The translations under genes were made by a program, and so were the position numbers. Source: Cryptomeria japonica (taxonomy: Eukaryota; Streptophyta; Pinopsida; Cupressales; Cupressaceae). From it: a DNA stretch of 64,000 nucleotides. Below are positions 43,976 to 54,649 of the stretch, in pieces. The stretch covers positions 769,062,153 through 769,126,152 of the forward strand of contig NC_081414.1 of the NCBI RefSeq assembly GCF_030272615.1, written 5' to 3'. Position 1 is the first letter of the stretch; each line of letters begins with the position of its first letter. The notes under the pieces were generated by a model, which was not told the DNA's origin, did no database searches, and was given only the letters and a program-made list of their open reading frames with translations.

Positions 43976-46900
43976 TCATGTCATCTGTAACAACCTTTCA
44001 TCTAGAATCTTATTCCCTTTCCAATTCTCTTTCTTAGCATATGCAATGAATTTAGTCACGATTCCTTCGATTTCTGTGCTTGGAATCTCGGGAAGATTCT
44101 TGATACTCTCTTCTAAGTGGATGACCTGATTAAATGCATCTAGAAGAGCCGCGTCCCAAGTAGGTTCAAGTTCCTTTGTTCTATCAATCAGGAGCATGGT
44201 GGCATACATCTGATCATACTGCTCATCTGTAACATCTGCGTCCTTGCGAAAGATGATCGTGATTCTATCCTCAAACTCTTGTAAATCCACATCTGTCTCG
44301 ACCTCGATCCTTCTGCCAAGAATGGTACGAAGTACCTCAAATACTCTATCCTGGATCGGATTGATCACCTCCTCAACTTGACCACATCTAACATTGATGT
44401 CCTCGAAAAGAACACTCTTTATATGGAGTAAGGTTGACCACTGAAACAAACTGTGAGAATCACCTTCTAAGATCCTCTCTTGTGCTAAAATTCTCCTGGA
44501 TGTGTGTCTTATAACTTTCAAGACAGGGATGACAACGTCCTTGGTATGGGCAAATGCAGCTACTGTTGCCATCAATCTGTGAATTATCTCAAGAACTTGG
44601 ATAGCCTGATGGGTGATCTTCGACATCCTTGTAACAAACTCAATGGCCACCGTGTGAGATCTATCCATCCAACCACATGTACGCTGGACCATGTTCCTGA
44701 ATCTTTCTGCTTCATTGATTGATTGAAGGGGCAATGCCTGCAATGGTGATCTAACTGGATCCTGACGTCCCAAAGGTTCATTGATGTGACTGAAATATGT
44801 CCTCCATGCACCGACCTCTCTTTCAAGCTTTCTATTCTTTTCTACTTCTTCTCTAAGCTTGTCCTTCAATGCCTCAAATGTGTCAGTGGCATCATCTAAA
44901 GTCTGCTCTGCTGTGGATGGTCCTAACTCAATAGTCTGTATATGATAGTCTTCTGCTAGGATATCACCCTCATATTTGTCTGCCGCCGGTGTAGCTATCT
45001 GCAGTTTTCTAGATCCAGTCTCATCTCGAATCATTTTGGACATCTTTGTAGCCTTCTTCTTCTCTGTTGTCATATGTGAGCGTCCAACAAGGCTCTCTAA
45101 ATCAATTGCACTGTCCTCGTCCTCAATTACGATCACCCTAGTCAATCTTTCCTTCAACCAATCTGGGATATTTGATCTTGTCTCTTGAACTTGAATCTCT
45201 TTATGTACTAATTCTTCTTGTCTGGGAGGAGATGTTACTTCATTATCATTGTCTAAATCATAGTCTTGGAGAGATCCATCGGATGAAACATGCTGTGCCT
45301 GTTCTTCCTCCTGTCTATCATTCTGTACCATCGATTCCATGGACTCTTCCACTCGAACTGTTCTATCTTCTGGTCTGGAAGAAGTACCTGGTGTTTGATC
45401 TTTGCCGGCACTTTGCTTTCTCTTGGAAGGCTCTTTCTTTTCTGATCTTTCCTTTCTCTTCGAACCTCTCGAATGGAGATTGCCCTCACTGGCACATCGA
45501 AGGTTACCTTCACCTGAATTCCTAGGATTAGGATTGCCTTCACTAACACTGGCTCCACCTTCGGCTGGCTTTTCTTCCAAAGTAAAAGACATAGCTATGC
45601 CTTGTTCTCTCAACTTCTGATGCTGAACGTCTACCCATCTGCGAGTACAAGACAAGACTGGTGCCATCAAATCATCTAAATCCACGGCCTCGGGCTCATT
45701 CCAATTCAAACTTATTGTTTTGCTTTCTCTATCATATGAAGATTGGATGTGCCTGCCGTTGTCCTGAGCTTGGTCGGCCACTCTGTAAATCTTACATTTC
45801 CTGATAAAATCCAAAGGCAATCTAGAATGTATCTTTCGTTTCACTTCGAGATCATCTAGGAGATTCATCATAAAATCTTCAATTTGGTACTCATGTCTAA
45901 ATCTTCTACCGACCGTCTCCTCTAAATGTCCATGTGGATCAAAACTATTCCTCCAAGCAAAAGATGAAAAAGGATACAAGGCTAACTCCCTCTCTGCGTC
46001 ATCCATGGCTGAGGCATTGGGACATACCTCGACTGAATTACCCAAAATAATAGGTACCTGAACTCCATTCTGATGTCTGTGTCTGAATGCCTTCACATAT
46101 GCTGCCAACTGCCTTGTTACTTCAAGTAACACAATTCTATCTGTCGGGTACCTCGGCAACATGTATGGAGGTAAAGGACATCCATACACTCTAATGTAAG
46201 TGAACTTGGGAAACTGAATGAACCAAGCACCGTACCTCTTGATGAATTCCTGGGCATCCTGAGATAATCTGTTGTGAATCCCTCCTTGCAACGTCCTTGT
46301 GATGTTCATCGTGAAAGTATCATTGATTAACTTGTAGTTCTTCCCTGGTGGATGATGCAAGTAGGTATAGGATTCACAAACTCTGACCTCGCCGGGTCCT
46401 CTTCCAATCACTCCTCTGTGAGGTAGTCCTGCGTACTCAACGCTCCTGATTAAGGCATAGATGACGTATGAACTCATGTGGAAGGACTTAGTAGCCCTGA
46501 GTCTTCTCAACTGTACGTCTAAGCAATGGCTAATTATCCTAGCCCAATGTATTGTACCCTTTCCTTGAACAATCACCTGAATGAAATAAAACATCCATTT
46601 CTCAAAATAGAAGGCATGAGGTGCTCCTGTAACTCTGTTGAGCATAGTAATCAAATCTCTGTACTCCTCTTGGAAATCAATCCGGTGTGGTGTGTTCGGT
46701 ACTTTGCTCAGACGGGGACGACTCTTAAGTAGCCAATTCTTGTTGATTATGCTTAGGCAAGCATCTGGATCATCATCGTACACTGATCTGGCTCCTTCAA
46801 TGCTCTTGTATATCATGTCCCTGTGCTCTGGAAGATGGAAGGCTTCACTTATGGCCTCCTCTGAAAGGTACGCCAAAGTGTTTCCCTCATTGGACACAAT

Positions 46901-47197
46901 TGTCCTGGACTGTGGATTGTAATGACGGGCACACTCGATCATCAACTCGTGGCACTGAATGGCTGGAGGAAAACCGGCCGCCTTGATGATGCCACTCTCT
47001 ATTATTCTCCGGGCGACAGGTGATGGCTTGCCGATGTAAGGGACCTCTCGGAACTTCTTTGTGCTAAAGTTCCCCAAGTTTGTATCTCCAACGTTGCTCC
47101 ACTTGGACACGATCTTGGTCTCCACTTCTTCGGTCTTCTGATCTTCTTTCATGAGAGCCGAGCGACTGGTGGATGCTCCCGCCTTTGGGGTCGCCAT
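43976..47197 (-). CDS. Unknown LTR-encoded protein (about 1073 residues), 5' LTR copy
   Basis: Same protein as in the 3' LTR, also intact. Three residue differences are visible: Arg for Lys in the GEV(K/R)VCESY word, Arg for Gly in IHN(G/R)LSQDAQ, and Asn for Asp in LLDAF(D/N)QV. In the 5' LTR it lies upstream of gag-pol, between the U3 hairpins and the putative R. Retention of two open copies while gag-pol has decayed makes it the best-preserved gene of the element. Confidence 0.8.
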   Translation of the reverse strand: MATPKAGASTSRSALMKEDQKTEEVETKIVSKWSNVGDTNLGNFSTKKFREVPYIGKPSPVARRIIESGIIKAAGFPPAIQCHELMIECARHYNPQSRTIVSNEGNTLAYLSEEAISEAFHLPEHRDMIYKSIEGARSVYDDDPDACLSIINKNWLLKSRPRLSKVPNTPHRIDFQEEYRDLITMLNRVTGAPHAFYFEKWMFYFIQVIVQGKGTIHWARIISHCLDVQLRRLRATKSFHMSSYVIYALIRSVEYAGLPHRGVIGRGPGEVRVCESYTYLHHPPGKNYKLINDTFTMNITRTLQGGIHNRLSQDAQEFIKRYGAWFIQFPKFTYIRVYGCPLPPYMLPRYPTDRIVLLEVTRQLAAYVKAFRHRHQNGVQVPIILGNSVEVCPNASAMDDAERELALYPFSSFAWRNSFDPHGHLEETVGRRFRHEYQIEDFMMNLLDDLEVKRKIHSRLPLDFIRKCKIYRVADQAQDNGRHIQSSYDRESKTISLNWNEPEAVDLDDLMAPVLSCTRRWVDVQHQKLREQGIAMSFTLEEKPAEGGASVSEGNPNPRNSGEGNLRCASEGNLHSRGSKRKERSEKKEPSKRKQSAGKDQTPGTSSRPEDRTVRVEESMESMVQNDRQEEEQAQHVSSDGSLQDYDLDNDNEVTSPPRQEELVHKEIQVQETRSNIPDWLKERLTRVIVIEDEDSAIDLESLVGRSHMTTEKKKATKMSKMIRDETGSRKLQIATPAADKYEGDILAEDYHIQTIELGPSTAEQTLDDATDTFEALKDKLREEVEKNRKLEREVGAWRTYFSHINEPLGRQDPVRSPLQALPLQSINEAERFRNMVQRTCGWMDRSHTVAIEFVTRMSKITHQAIQVLEIIHRLMATVAAFAHTKDVVIPVLKVIRHTSRRILAQERILEGDSHSLFQWSTLLHIKSVLFEDINVRCGQVEEVINPIQDRVFEVLRTILGRRIEVETDVDLQEFEDRITIIFRKDADVTDEQYDQMYATMLLIDRTKELEPTWDAALLDAFNQVIHLEESIKNLPEIPSTEIEGIVTKFIAYAKKENWKGNKILDERLLQMT

Positions 47198-48260
47198 ACC
47201 TACACAACATTTCATTATAAGAAATAGATTTTGCAATAAATAACGTAAATAAGAGAGATAGATTTTAGGAAACCTCATGATAAGTCTCTAGAGTTATCAT
47301 TTCCTAAAATAAACGATTGAGCTAAGAGAAATTCAAGAATCAAAATTTCAAAATTTGAAATATGACGATGAAGGAATAAAGCAATAACAATTAAATCGCC
47401 ATACCTCGAAAGAGAGCTAACTCTAGAATGCAAAAAACAAAATTTTCCTAGGCAAAATTGAGGTATAAAGATAATCTTCAATATGATCTCCTCAAATTTG
47501 ACTTCGCCACCTCTGGAGAGAATGTGATCTTCAATTATCGCCTTGGACGCGGTCTCAAATGGATCTTCAAGTTCGCGCAAATAAATCTCCAAGTCTTTAG
47601 CAAATTCCCCTTTTGGCGTGGTCTTAGATGGATCTTCAAATTTGCATCACCTTTGGTTTGGATAAAGCGCCACCCTTTGGATTGAAGCGCCTCCTTTGGA
47701 TGGAATTCGCACCTTTTCAAACACACTTCGTACTCCACATAAGATGATACTAGCGCCACCTTTGGTCTTCAATGCAATTCGCACCACCTTTGGAGTGTCT
47801 TCGCCACCTTGGATGAATGAAACTCGCACCACCCTTGAACACACTTCGCACTATATTCGCCTCCCTTAATTCGCATGTAGAGAAGGTAAAATAATGATGT
47901 AGAAATGATAACTTTTACCCCCCTTATATAGCGCTTGCATCCTTTACCCCTTAGGCCGACTTAATAAAAATAAAACCATTTTTTTAAATGATTTGCAATG
48001 AAATGACAAGGCCGACCCCCTTAAATGAGCGCTCAAATCGATTTTTTATTAATTAATTAATTAATTATTTAATGCCTTGCGTTTTTTAATTTGCAAATTT
48101 CGATTTTAAATAAAGGCAAAAATAATTAATAAGTGTTTAACGCCACATTAAATGCCAAATAAAAGTGGATTTTTAATTTTTAAATTGATTTAGCATTTAA
48201 AGCAAATTCGAATTGTTTTAATTTGGCGCCAAAAATATGAAAATAAAGGGAACGTACCAC

Positions 48261-50346
48261 ATCGCTCTGGTCCCTAGGAGAGGGACAGGAGCGATCCATG
48301 ATTTTGGTCTAGATTCTTGCATTTTCAACGTACAACTCCTTCATTTCCATGTCCCAAATCGATCATCTGGTGGTCCTTCGAATTTGATTGCCTTTCTTGT
48401 GCGAGCAAATGCATCTTATGACCATTATCGCCCTGGTCCCTTGGAGAGGGACAGGAGCGATCCTAAGTTTTTTGCTTGAAATTCTCCATTTTGGTGCGAT
48501 CCTTTCCTTGTATCATCTTCCAAACGTCATTTAGAACCCTGTGTGTTCTTGTCTTAACGTGATTGTCAAAGAATATCATGTGCTTTGTCTAACATCGCCC
48601 TTGTCCCTTGGAGAGGGACAGGAGCGATCTCCATGTCTTCATGTTCATCTTGTATCTTTGACCTTCGAAATATCAATGCTTGTGTTCTTTCGCGCTTATT
48701 CCCATTAGCTTTTATTATGTGTTTGGATGCATTAAAGGGACCATCGCCCTTGTCCCTTGGAGAGGGACAGGAGCGATCCATTATTTCTCCTTGATCTTGG
48801 CGACTTTTAAACTTCGATCTCCTTTGCAATGTCCTTCAAACGTCGTCCTTCGCACTTCCTAACCTCGCTTCGCCTTGATCCTTGAAGGAACGTGAGTGTT
48901 TTGATAGTATCGCCTTGGTCCTTGTCCAAAGGACAGGAGCGATCTTGATTTTTTCACGTTCAATATGCATTTTTGACCTTCGATCTTTCATTGTGATGTT
49001 TTCCAAACGCCGTCCCTTCGCACTTAACCTCGCCTTGTTTCGATTTTGGAGGAATATGAGCGCCTTTGATAGGATCGCCCTGGTCCTTGTCCAAAGGACA
49101 GGAGCGATATGAGCTTTTACCTTGATTTGGACGTTCAAAACTCTTGTTTATCACCTTGTTGTCATACCATGGACCCTCCAGAACATTGCAATATATTGTC
49201 CTTGCGTGAATTTTGCATGAAATGATCAATACATCTAATATCGCTCTGGTCCCTTCCTGAGGGACAGGAGCGAAGTTCATCATTATGTGCTTGTTCTTGT
49301 TTGTACCAATTTGCAATCAACTTCATTGCGTGGAATGATGTCCTTTCGACCTTCTTGGTTGCTCGAAACTTGTTTGCCTTTTGAAATCTACGCCATTATG
49401 TAGATATCGCTCTGGTCCCTTCCCAAGGGACAGGAGCGATCTGGGTCTTAGAGCGCAAATCCTTCCATGTGATGACCTTTACAACCTTGCGCTTGATGGA
49501 AATGCCTTGAAATGTCTTCGCCACCCTTCGTCTTGACTTGGATCGGCCTTGAACCTTGGAGGGACGACCTTGAACTTGCGTAGAGAGTATTATCATCATC
49601 ATCGCCCTGGTCCCTTGGAGAGGGACAGGAGCGATCCTTCCCTTGTGGCTTTCATCTCACTTTGCCATGCTCTAAGTTTATATTCAACGGATTCGTCCTT
49701 CTTCACTCTATCCGCCCATGCCTTAACATTGTTTATAATTTTGCAAAAAAAGGTAATTATATCAAAAATCGCTCTGGTCCCTTCCTGAGGGACAGGAGCG
49801 AACTAGGCATTTAACACTGGTATGGACGTCCCAAAAATCTTCAATTTATATTCAATGCGTTCATCTCATGTTTTCCCTTGTTTTTGAACGTAAACTTGCC
49901 TTGACCCTTGTCTGGATTTTGCAAAATGAAGGAAATCGCTCTGGTCCCTGGGAGAGGGACGAGAGCTACAAGGTACCTCGCCCTGGTCCCTTGGAGAGGG
50001 ACAGGAGCGATTTAGTCAATATAGGTCATTTTCCTTCGTTTTTTGCATCTCAAATTATATTCATTTGGCAAAGTATCTTCCTTCGGACGTCCTCGAATTG
50101 CTAAGTCATCAAAATCTTGCAAGGACAAGGTGAAATTTGAATTGTAGTTCCGGTCCTTCACTGAGGGACAGGAGCGAACTTCCTCCTGGAGGCATTTCTG
50201 TGCTCACGAAAATCTTCAATTTATATTCAATGGAAAGATCTTGTCGTTCTCTATCACTTCAAACGTAAAATTTGTCTGGACTCTGCAAGGACAATGAGAT
50301 ATTTGAAAATGAGCTCCCGTCCTTCACTGAGGGACAGGAGCGATTT
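48261..50346. repeat. Array of 14 hairpins with about 166-bp spacing (5' LTR)
   Basis: The same array as at 32230-34314, shifted by 16031 bp. Where the two LTRs differ inside a hairpin, as in unit 10 (33737 versus 49768), this copy has the better-paired arms. Confidence 0.88.
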
Positions 50347-50776
50347 TGCTCCTACAGGCCAAAATAACAAGATTTTTCACATTTTAACACTTCACGAGGC
50401 GAAAACAAATCAATTCCAATGCTCAGGATCAAAATTCAAAAAAGTCAAAATTTGGTCAAAATATTCAATCAGACAAAAAATTCACATTGACGGTCAACAC
50501 TTAGACAAATTTAAGCTCTGCATGAACATTCCAATTGAAAAATTAGACCATTTTGGCGAATTCATTGCATTCAAAATTTGCATTCTAGAAAAGAAGCTCA
50601 AAACGACTGGATTTTGGCTTGAAAAGGCAAAATTTAAAACCCTAAGGCTTAGCCCTAAATCCAGACAACTAACTGACTAACAAAACCCTAAAAACGAAAG
50701 CGAAAACAAGCGAAAAACAAGCAAAAAAGAGGGGGTCCCCATTTGCGATGGGGCGATGTGTGAAATGGTCACAACA

Positions 50777-50781
50777 AGACC
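50777..50781. repeat. Right 5-bp target duplication of the gypsy element
   Basis: AGACC, matching 26891-26895. Confidence 0.92.
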
Positions 50782-52750
50782 CTTAATAAATAAATACATA
50801 TTTATATTGAAATACCAAGACCAGCCATTAGTTTAATTTGATATTAATAAACTATATAAATCAATTAATTAATAATTTAATAATCACAACTCCACAAGGC
50901 ATCCCAACATAGGGATCACATAAGATACCACATACGCCTCCAAGGCAACTCTAACCAAGACACAAGACTAACAAGGTACCAACTAAGCCTAGAGTATATG
51001 ATAGGGTCTCAGGTCATCTTCGATCAACTTGTTATTGGGATTAGAGACACGCTCAGACCTGTGAAACCAGGTGGAGTCGATGTCTAGTACCTGTATTCCT
51101 GCACCATACCAATGTCAATACTGATAGACTTATAAAGCACTGAGAGGGGGGGGTGAATCAATGACAACAAAAACAATACCACTTCAAACACAGACCGGTA
51201 AAGACAGTTAACCAGTTTACTTAAAACTATGCATGCAATCGAAAGTGATATTAAAGCATCCACAGCAAGTAAAACATCCACCATAACACAAGTGTTTATA
51301 CATGGAAAACCCAACTAGGAAAAACCACGGTGAGATGGGACTCACAAGTTAACTATCTGCAATAATAGGTAACTGATCGGTTAAGGTCTACAAAGTGCTC
51401 TACTAGGAGCGAATCCTGTTAAAGATCCCAAAGCTCCGTTAGGAGATATCCCCTGTTAAAGGTAGTACCCTGTTAGGAGTAACCTTGGTAGAGGATTTCA
51501 AACCCAAACTAATGGATCACCTGGTTAGAGGATTTATACAATGAAGCTTGTTAGAGCTTACCCAGTGAGGGGATTTAACTGTTGTAGTGATTAGAAAACA
51601 ACAGGTGGTGTGATCTAAAAATAGCACATCTTGCTTGTGTAGATCCTCTTCTGCTCACTCAAAACTACATCACCAACATACTCTGCAACTCCTTAAATAA
51701 ATCGCATCAACTTATCACTTGTACTTCGCATCATGAAAATAGTTCATCACAATGTCATTATTTAGACATTAGATTTCATGTCAGCTCAAGAACTTCATCA
51801 CAATTTCCTAGGTGCAGTGTATCTGATATTTTTTTCATAACACATCATAGATTGCCACCAAATCTGTCGGTTAGGGAAAACTCATCACGACCGGTGATAA
51901 CTCATCACACAATCAATGAAATCGATTGGAACACCGATACCGGCTAAGAGTTAACCTCTTCCAACTCATAGACGATTGTCCTCCATTTGCCTCTTTGTTG
52001 ATCTCCGCAGTATCTCCAAACTGGTGCAAGTAGAATTGACCATGACCAATTGTCATTCCTGCATATACCGGTTGACAACATATACTTGCTAGACACCTTC
52101 AAACCGATTGAACTTCTTTATACATATGATACCGGTTTGTAATACTAAGACTTAGGAGTAGTACCGGTTTGTCTTAACTAAGATGACCATGACAATGTGA
52201 ACATATGTGTGTGTATACATGTGCCATCAATGACAACACATAAAGTCATCTATTACAAAAATCATCATCAAGACAACATATACAACAACATATATCCTTA
52301 CATTTAATATGAAGTAAACAAACAGGTGAAAGAGAGTTGCGAGATCACACCTAGCTCATAAATGAGTGGTATAATACGTCCCTTTCACGGCCGTAGTAGA
52401 AGAATAATCATGGCAACATATCATCATCAATAGCCTCATCATAACCAATACAAGCATGAAGTAAGATTAGCACATAGCACCATCTCAACATAAGCCGATA
52501 TTAATCTCACATGTATATAAAGAGTGCATATAGATAACCAAGCATATGCCCATCATCATAAAAGTCCTGAGTGTATCATCATCTATATAAATCATAATGT
52601 ATACTATGAAATGTCAAGCATCACTATAAGCATCTAAAATATAAATAGATCCATAATCATCCACCAAAGCGTCATAAAAGAGTCTAAGCTAAGTCCATAT
52701 GGTCTAAAAATAAAGATGAATCAGGGAGGGGCACTACAAGCCACTTTAGG
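50782..52750. other. Intergenic repeat-derived DNA, no gene seen
   Basis: AT-rich sequence continuing the original flank. Around 51120-51350 there is a run of eight G followed by TGAATCA and a GGAAAACCCAACTAGGAAAA stretch, recalling dispersed plant repeat sequences, but I cannot name a family. ACCGGT words are frequent at 51180-52180. Open frames are short and uninformative. Confidence 0.45.
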
Positions 52751-52893
52751 TGCATCAAAGACATGCATTTGCCAATAAGCTAAGCATATCTCGAAAAGAG
52801 TTGAATCTATGAGATAATACCAAAATCTCCTCACTATAAATGTAGCAACTAGATTCTTCAACTACAAATGCCAACAAAATACAATTAACTAAC

Positions 52894-52964
52894 CTTAGTC
52901 TGTAGATATAATCCCAAGGAACATTTGCAAAAAGATGTATTGGACAATCCACCTGCTTATCAAA
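52894..52964 (-). pseudogene. A1 aspartic protease remnant, following exon, copy B
   Basis: 71 bp, TTTAG acceptor and GTTAGT donor. It encodes FDKQVDCPIHLFANVPWDYIYRLR. The FxxQV word and the W-Y-Y word are in the places expected after DSGTS in plant aspartic proteases. Confidence 0.6.
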
Positions 52965-53088
52965 CTAAAATGGAACAATTGAAATACAGGTTATTGGCAA
53001 ATGTTAAACTTCATATGATCTTTAATTTTTTCTATATTGTACAATAATTTTTTTTTAAATAATTCAAGAAAAACAAGAAAACCCTTAC

Positions 53089-53227
53089 TTCTTAAAAAGC
53101 TATTTGAATGGATTGGTAGGCATTATATGTGAATGAAGTTCCACTATCAATTAAGACTTTGAAATCAAAAGCTTTTAGATATTTTGAACCAATATGAATC
53201 CCTTCTACTCCAAAAAAGTATCATGAT
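53089..53227 (-). pseudogene. A1 aspartic protease remnant, DSGTS exon, copy B
   Basis: A tandem duplicate of 53784-53911 with intact splice borders. It encodes GSKYLKAFDFKVLIDSGTSFTYNAYQS and is 11 bp longer than copy A. A stop codon (TAA) lies near the donor. With two DSGTS exons in a row and no first catalytic motif the locus cannot make a normal protease. Confidence 0.65.
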
Positions 53228-53587
53228 CTGAAACATGGTGAAAATTTTATAGTTAAGCATCATAAAGAGTTTCTAATCGAAGATAAAAAAAAATCTTAAA
53301 TAAGGATGGAAACAACATTCTTGTATACATGGCACAAAGAAACTCATGCAGAGTTTCTAAATTTGAACCCAATGAGATTCTACATAGTTTACCAAGAAGC
53401 CTTATTGATTCATGAGTTCAATAAATAGGCAATAAACCTTGATATATTTTAACATGCTCTATTGTAGCCATTCACGCTTTGTGAGAAGTAATTTGCCTAT
53501 AGTTTTACACACACCAAAATCTCATCACTATAAATATAGCAACTAGATTATTCGACTACAGATGCCAACAGAATACAATTAACTAAC

Positions 53588-53658
53588 CTTAGTCTGTAGA
53601 TATAATCCCAAGGAACATTTCCAAAAAGATGTATTGGACAATCCACCTGCTCATCAAA
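53588..53658 (-). pseudogene. A1 aspartic protease remnant, following exon, copy A
   Basis: A 71-bp exon between a TTTAG acceptor and a GTTAGT donor on the minus strand. It follows the DSGTS exon as in plant aspartic protease genes, where a similar exon encodes the segment before the C-terminal cysteines. It is nearly identical to 52894-52964. Confidence 0.6.
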
Positions 53659-53783
53659 CTAAAATGGAACATTTGAAGTACAAGCTATTGGCAGGTTTTA
53701 CACTTCATATACTCTTTAATTTTTTTGATATTATACTGTAAATTTTTTAATTAATAATTCAAGAAAAACAAGAAAACCCTTAC

Positions 53784-53911
53784 TTCTTAATAATGGATTG
53801 CTGGGCATATATGTGAATGAAGTTCCACTGTCAATCAAGACATTGAAACCAGAAGTTTTTAGATATTTTGAACCAATATGAATCTCTTCTACTCCAAAAA
53901 AGTATCATGAT
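53784..53911 (-). pseudogene. A1 aspartic protease remnant, DSGTS exon, copy A
   Basis: Bounded by a TTTCAG acceptor and a GTAAGG donor on the minus strand. It encodes GSKYLKTSGFNVLIDSGTSFTYMPSNP, containing the second catalytic Asp in the DSGTS context used by plant secreted aspartic proteases. The next exon (53588-53658) follows after a short intron. No N-terminal exons with the first DTG were found upstream. Confidence 0.65.
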
Positions 53912-54417
53912 CTGAAACATGGTGAAAATTTTATAGTTAAGCACCATAAAAAGTTTCTAATCGAAGACATATAATTCTAAAATACGGATGAAAACAACAT
54001 TCTTGTATACATGACATAAAAAAACTCAAGCAATGTTTCTAAATTTAAACCCAATAAAATAGTACATAATGCACCAAGAAGTCATATCAATTCATGAATT
54101 CAATAAATAGGCAACAAACCTTGATTAGTTTTAACATGCTCTATTGCCTTACAAACAACATTTACCCAAACACCAGGGATGAATATATTTAGCAAGTAAC
54201 ATGGGATATCTGCAGTTTGTTGCTTTTCTCCTTTACAGTTTGGTATTCTTCATCAACACCTCTGGTTGACAGAAACACATATTAAAGTGTAGTTGTGCCT
54301 GTAAAACTTCTATGTTTTATCACATACATATGTTAGTCATATATTTATTTATCTACAATTGTCAAATATTCATTGCAGATAGCAATGTTACCCCATTCCA
54401 ATCTGAGTTAAGAAAGC

Positions 54418-54566
54418 TATGAACTGCTGATTTGAAGCTCCTTTATCCCCATAGAAAAGACTTCCAGCATCTTGCAACGGAAAATATCAGAAAACTCCAA
54501 ACCTGGAAACCATCTGAAACCCCACCAATCAGAAAGTCTCTGTATTTGGCCACAGCTGTTGAAAAA
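54418..54566 (-). pseudogene. A1 aspartic protease remnant, flap-side exon
   Basis: On the minus strand, SCGQIQ near 54540-54560 and DAGSLFYGDKGASNQQ at 54418-54471 match the FGCGxxQ and GxGxxxFGDKGSSDQ words of plant A1 aspartic proteases. The two words lie in different frames, so at least one frameshift separates them. The exon precedes the catalytic DSGTS exons on the same strand in the right order. Confidence 0.6.
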
Positions 54567-54649
54567 TCCAAAAGCTAAATATTTTGTTAATGTTGGAATA
54601 ATTTCAGTATCACAAATAATGATTTTATAATTCATTAAATGATACCAAA

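Larger units (their letters stand above)
26896..50776 (-). mobile_element. Giant-LTR Ty3/gypsy retrotransposon, Tat-like
   Basis: A 23,881-bp element with two LTRs of 7849 and 7850 bp, both starting TGTTGACG and ending TCACAACA on the plus strand, flanked by the 5-bp duplication AGACC. Gag-pol reads on the minus strand, so the 5' LTR is 42927-50776 and the 3' LTR is 26896-34744. An RVT_3-type second RNase H together with a degenerate classical RNase H is the mark of the plant Tat lineage. By eye the LTRs differ at about twenty positions, so the insertion is fairly young, yet gag-pol has three in-frame stops. Each LTR carries a long intact ORF. Confidence 0.92.
42927..50776 (-). repeat. 5' LTR of the giant gypsy element (7850 bp)
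   Basis: Same content as the 3' LTR with about twenty substitutions and a one-base insertion near 50449. Equivalent sites: hairpins 48261-50346, TATATAA 47924-47930, ORF 47197 to 43976, TATTTATA 43784-43791, AATAAA 43621-43626. Confidence 0.93.
52815..54147. repeat. Tandem duplication of about 690 bp
   Basis: 52815-53467 and 53517-54147 are direct copies sharing two protease exons and their introns. Offsets between matching points are 684-694 bp because of small indels. Copies differ at many positions, so the duplication is old. Confidence 0.8.
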
